Assembly (NCBI GenBank): GCA_944325515.1
Contig: CALVAO010000006.1
Coordinates: 43,166-107,165, forward strand
Direction: 5' to 3'
DNA from: Candidatus Gastranaerophilales bacterium
GTDB lineage: Bacteria > Cyanobacteriota > Vampirovibrionia > Gastranaerophilales > Gastranaerophilaceae
Length of the DNA stretch: 64,000 nucleotides
In this document: positions 63,903 through 64,000 of the stretch, piece by piece
How positions within the stretch are numbered: position 1 is the first letter of the stretch
How the letters are laid out: each line of letters starts with the position of its first letter
The notes under the pieces: model-generated
What the model saw: the letters and a program-made list of their open reading frames with translations, nothing else
Database searches by the model: none
Told to the model about the DNA's origin: nothing
Made by a program: the position numbers and the translations under genes

Positions 63903-64000
63903 ATTAGCATTTCCTTTTTTTTGATTCAACATAATTACACTTTTGTTGAAAAAAGATAAAGAGTAGAAGTTGTCTTGGTTAAGTCATGCTAAAAGTTTAT

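Overview
The window is an AT-rich (roughly one-third GC by eye), gene-dense bacterial chromosome segment with housekeeping, cell-envelope, flagellar and signalling genes. There are no rRNA or tRNA genes, transposases, CRISPR arrays or prophage modules. The gene set suggests a flagellated member of the gut Gastranaerophilales (Vampirovibrionia/Melainabacteria, non-photosynthetic relatives of cyanobacteria). The hints are a TrmFO, a PSP1/RicT protein, lipoproteins beside flagellar genes, and several large envelope-type proteins without signal peptides. This placement is an inference from gene content, not a measured phylogeny.

Layout. 1-6 kb: a SNF2 helicase cut by the left edge, a cysteine phosphatase-like protein, ruvC, a DUF2229-type protein and an FtsX/MacB-type permease, then a repeat-filled gap. 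6.5-17.5 kb (minus strand): polA, a fragment of the spc operon (rpsE-rpmD-rplO-secY), valS, and rpsF-ssb-rpsR followed by a small protein. 17.5-24.6 kb (minus): an unknown protein, then ctp-recJ and rsgA-ispA-PAP2-like pairs. 24.8-32.7 kb: two very large multidomain cell-wall hydrolases facing each other across ribH and murQ. 32.9-36.3 kb (plus): gpsA, ricT and small or envelope proteins. 36.4-38.2 kb: a structured RNA candidate, a 26-aa ORF, tuf and a 49-aa antisense-strand gene. 38.3-47.8 kb (plus): DUF1858, NfeD-SPFH, phosphohexomutase, a second RNA candidate, a LuxR-type HTH, folP, a histidine kinase and a GGDEF/HD-GYP protein. 47.8-54.8 kb: lysC, an 848-aa coiled-coil protein and an 806-aa unknown. 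54.9-64 kb (minus): trmFO, a CHASE2-GGDEF cyclase, fliF, fliE and two glycosyltransferases, one fused to a radical SAM/SPASM module.

How the genes work together. The most interesting signal is a promoter architecture shared by genes scattered over 36 kb. A TTTGTAA box, usually doubled, lies about 30 bp upstream of a TTTATA-like element. In three cases a GCAATT box sits exactly 16 bp from CTTTATA. These sites precede the lysozyme/LysM/amidase protein, both members of an EF-hand-like-loop paralog family and, less perfectly, the LysM/transglycosylase protein, the coiled-coil protein and the GGDEF/HD-GYP protein. I infer a common regulon for envelope-associated proteins that lack ordinary signal peptides. 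A sigma-28-like promoter precedes fliE, linking fliEF to a flagellar regulatory cascade, and two c-di-GMP proteins lie in the same window.

Several short genes (26, 49 and 53 codons) and two RNA candidates fill most of the larger intergenic gaps.
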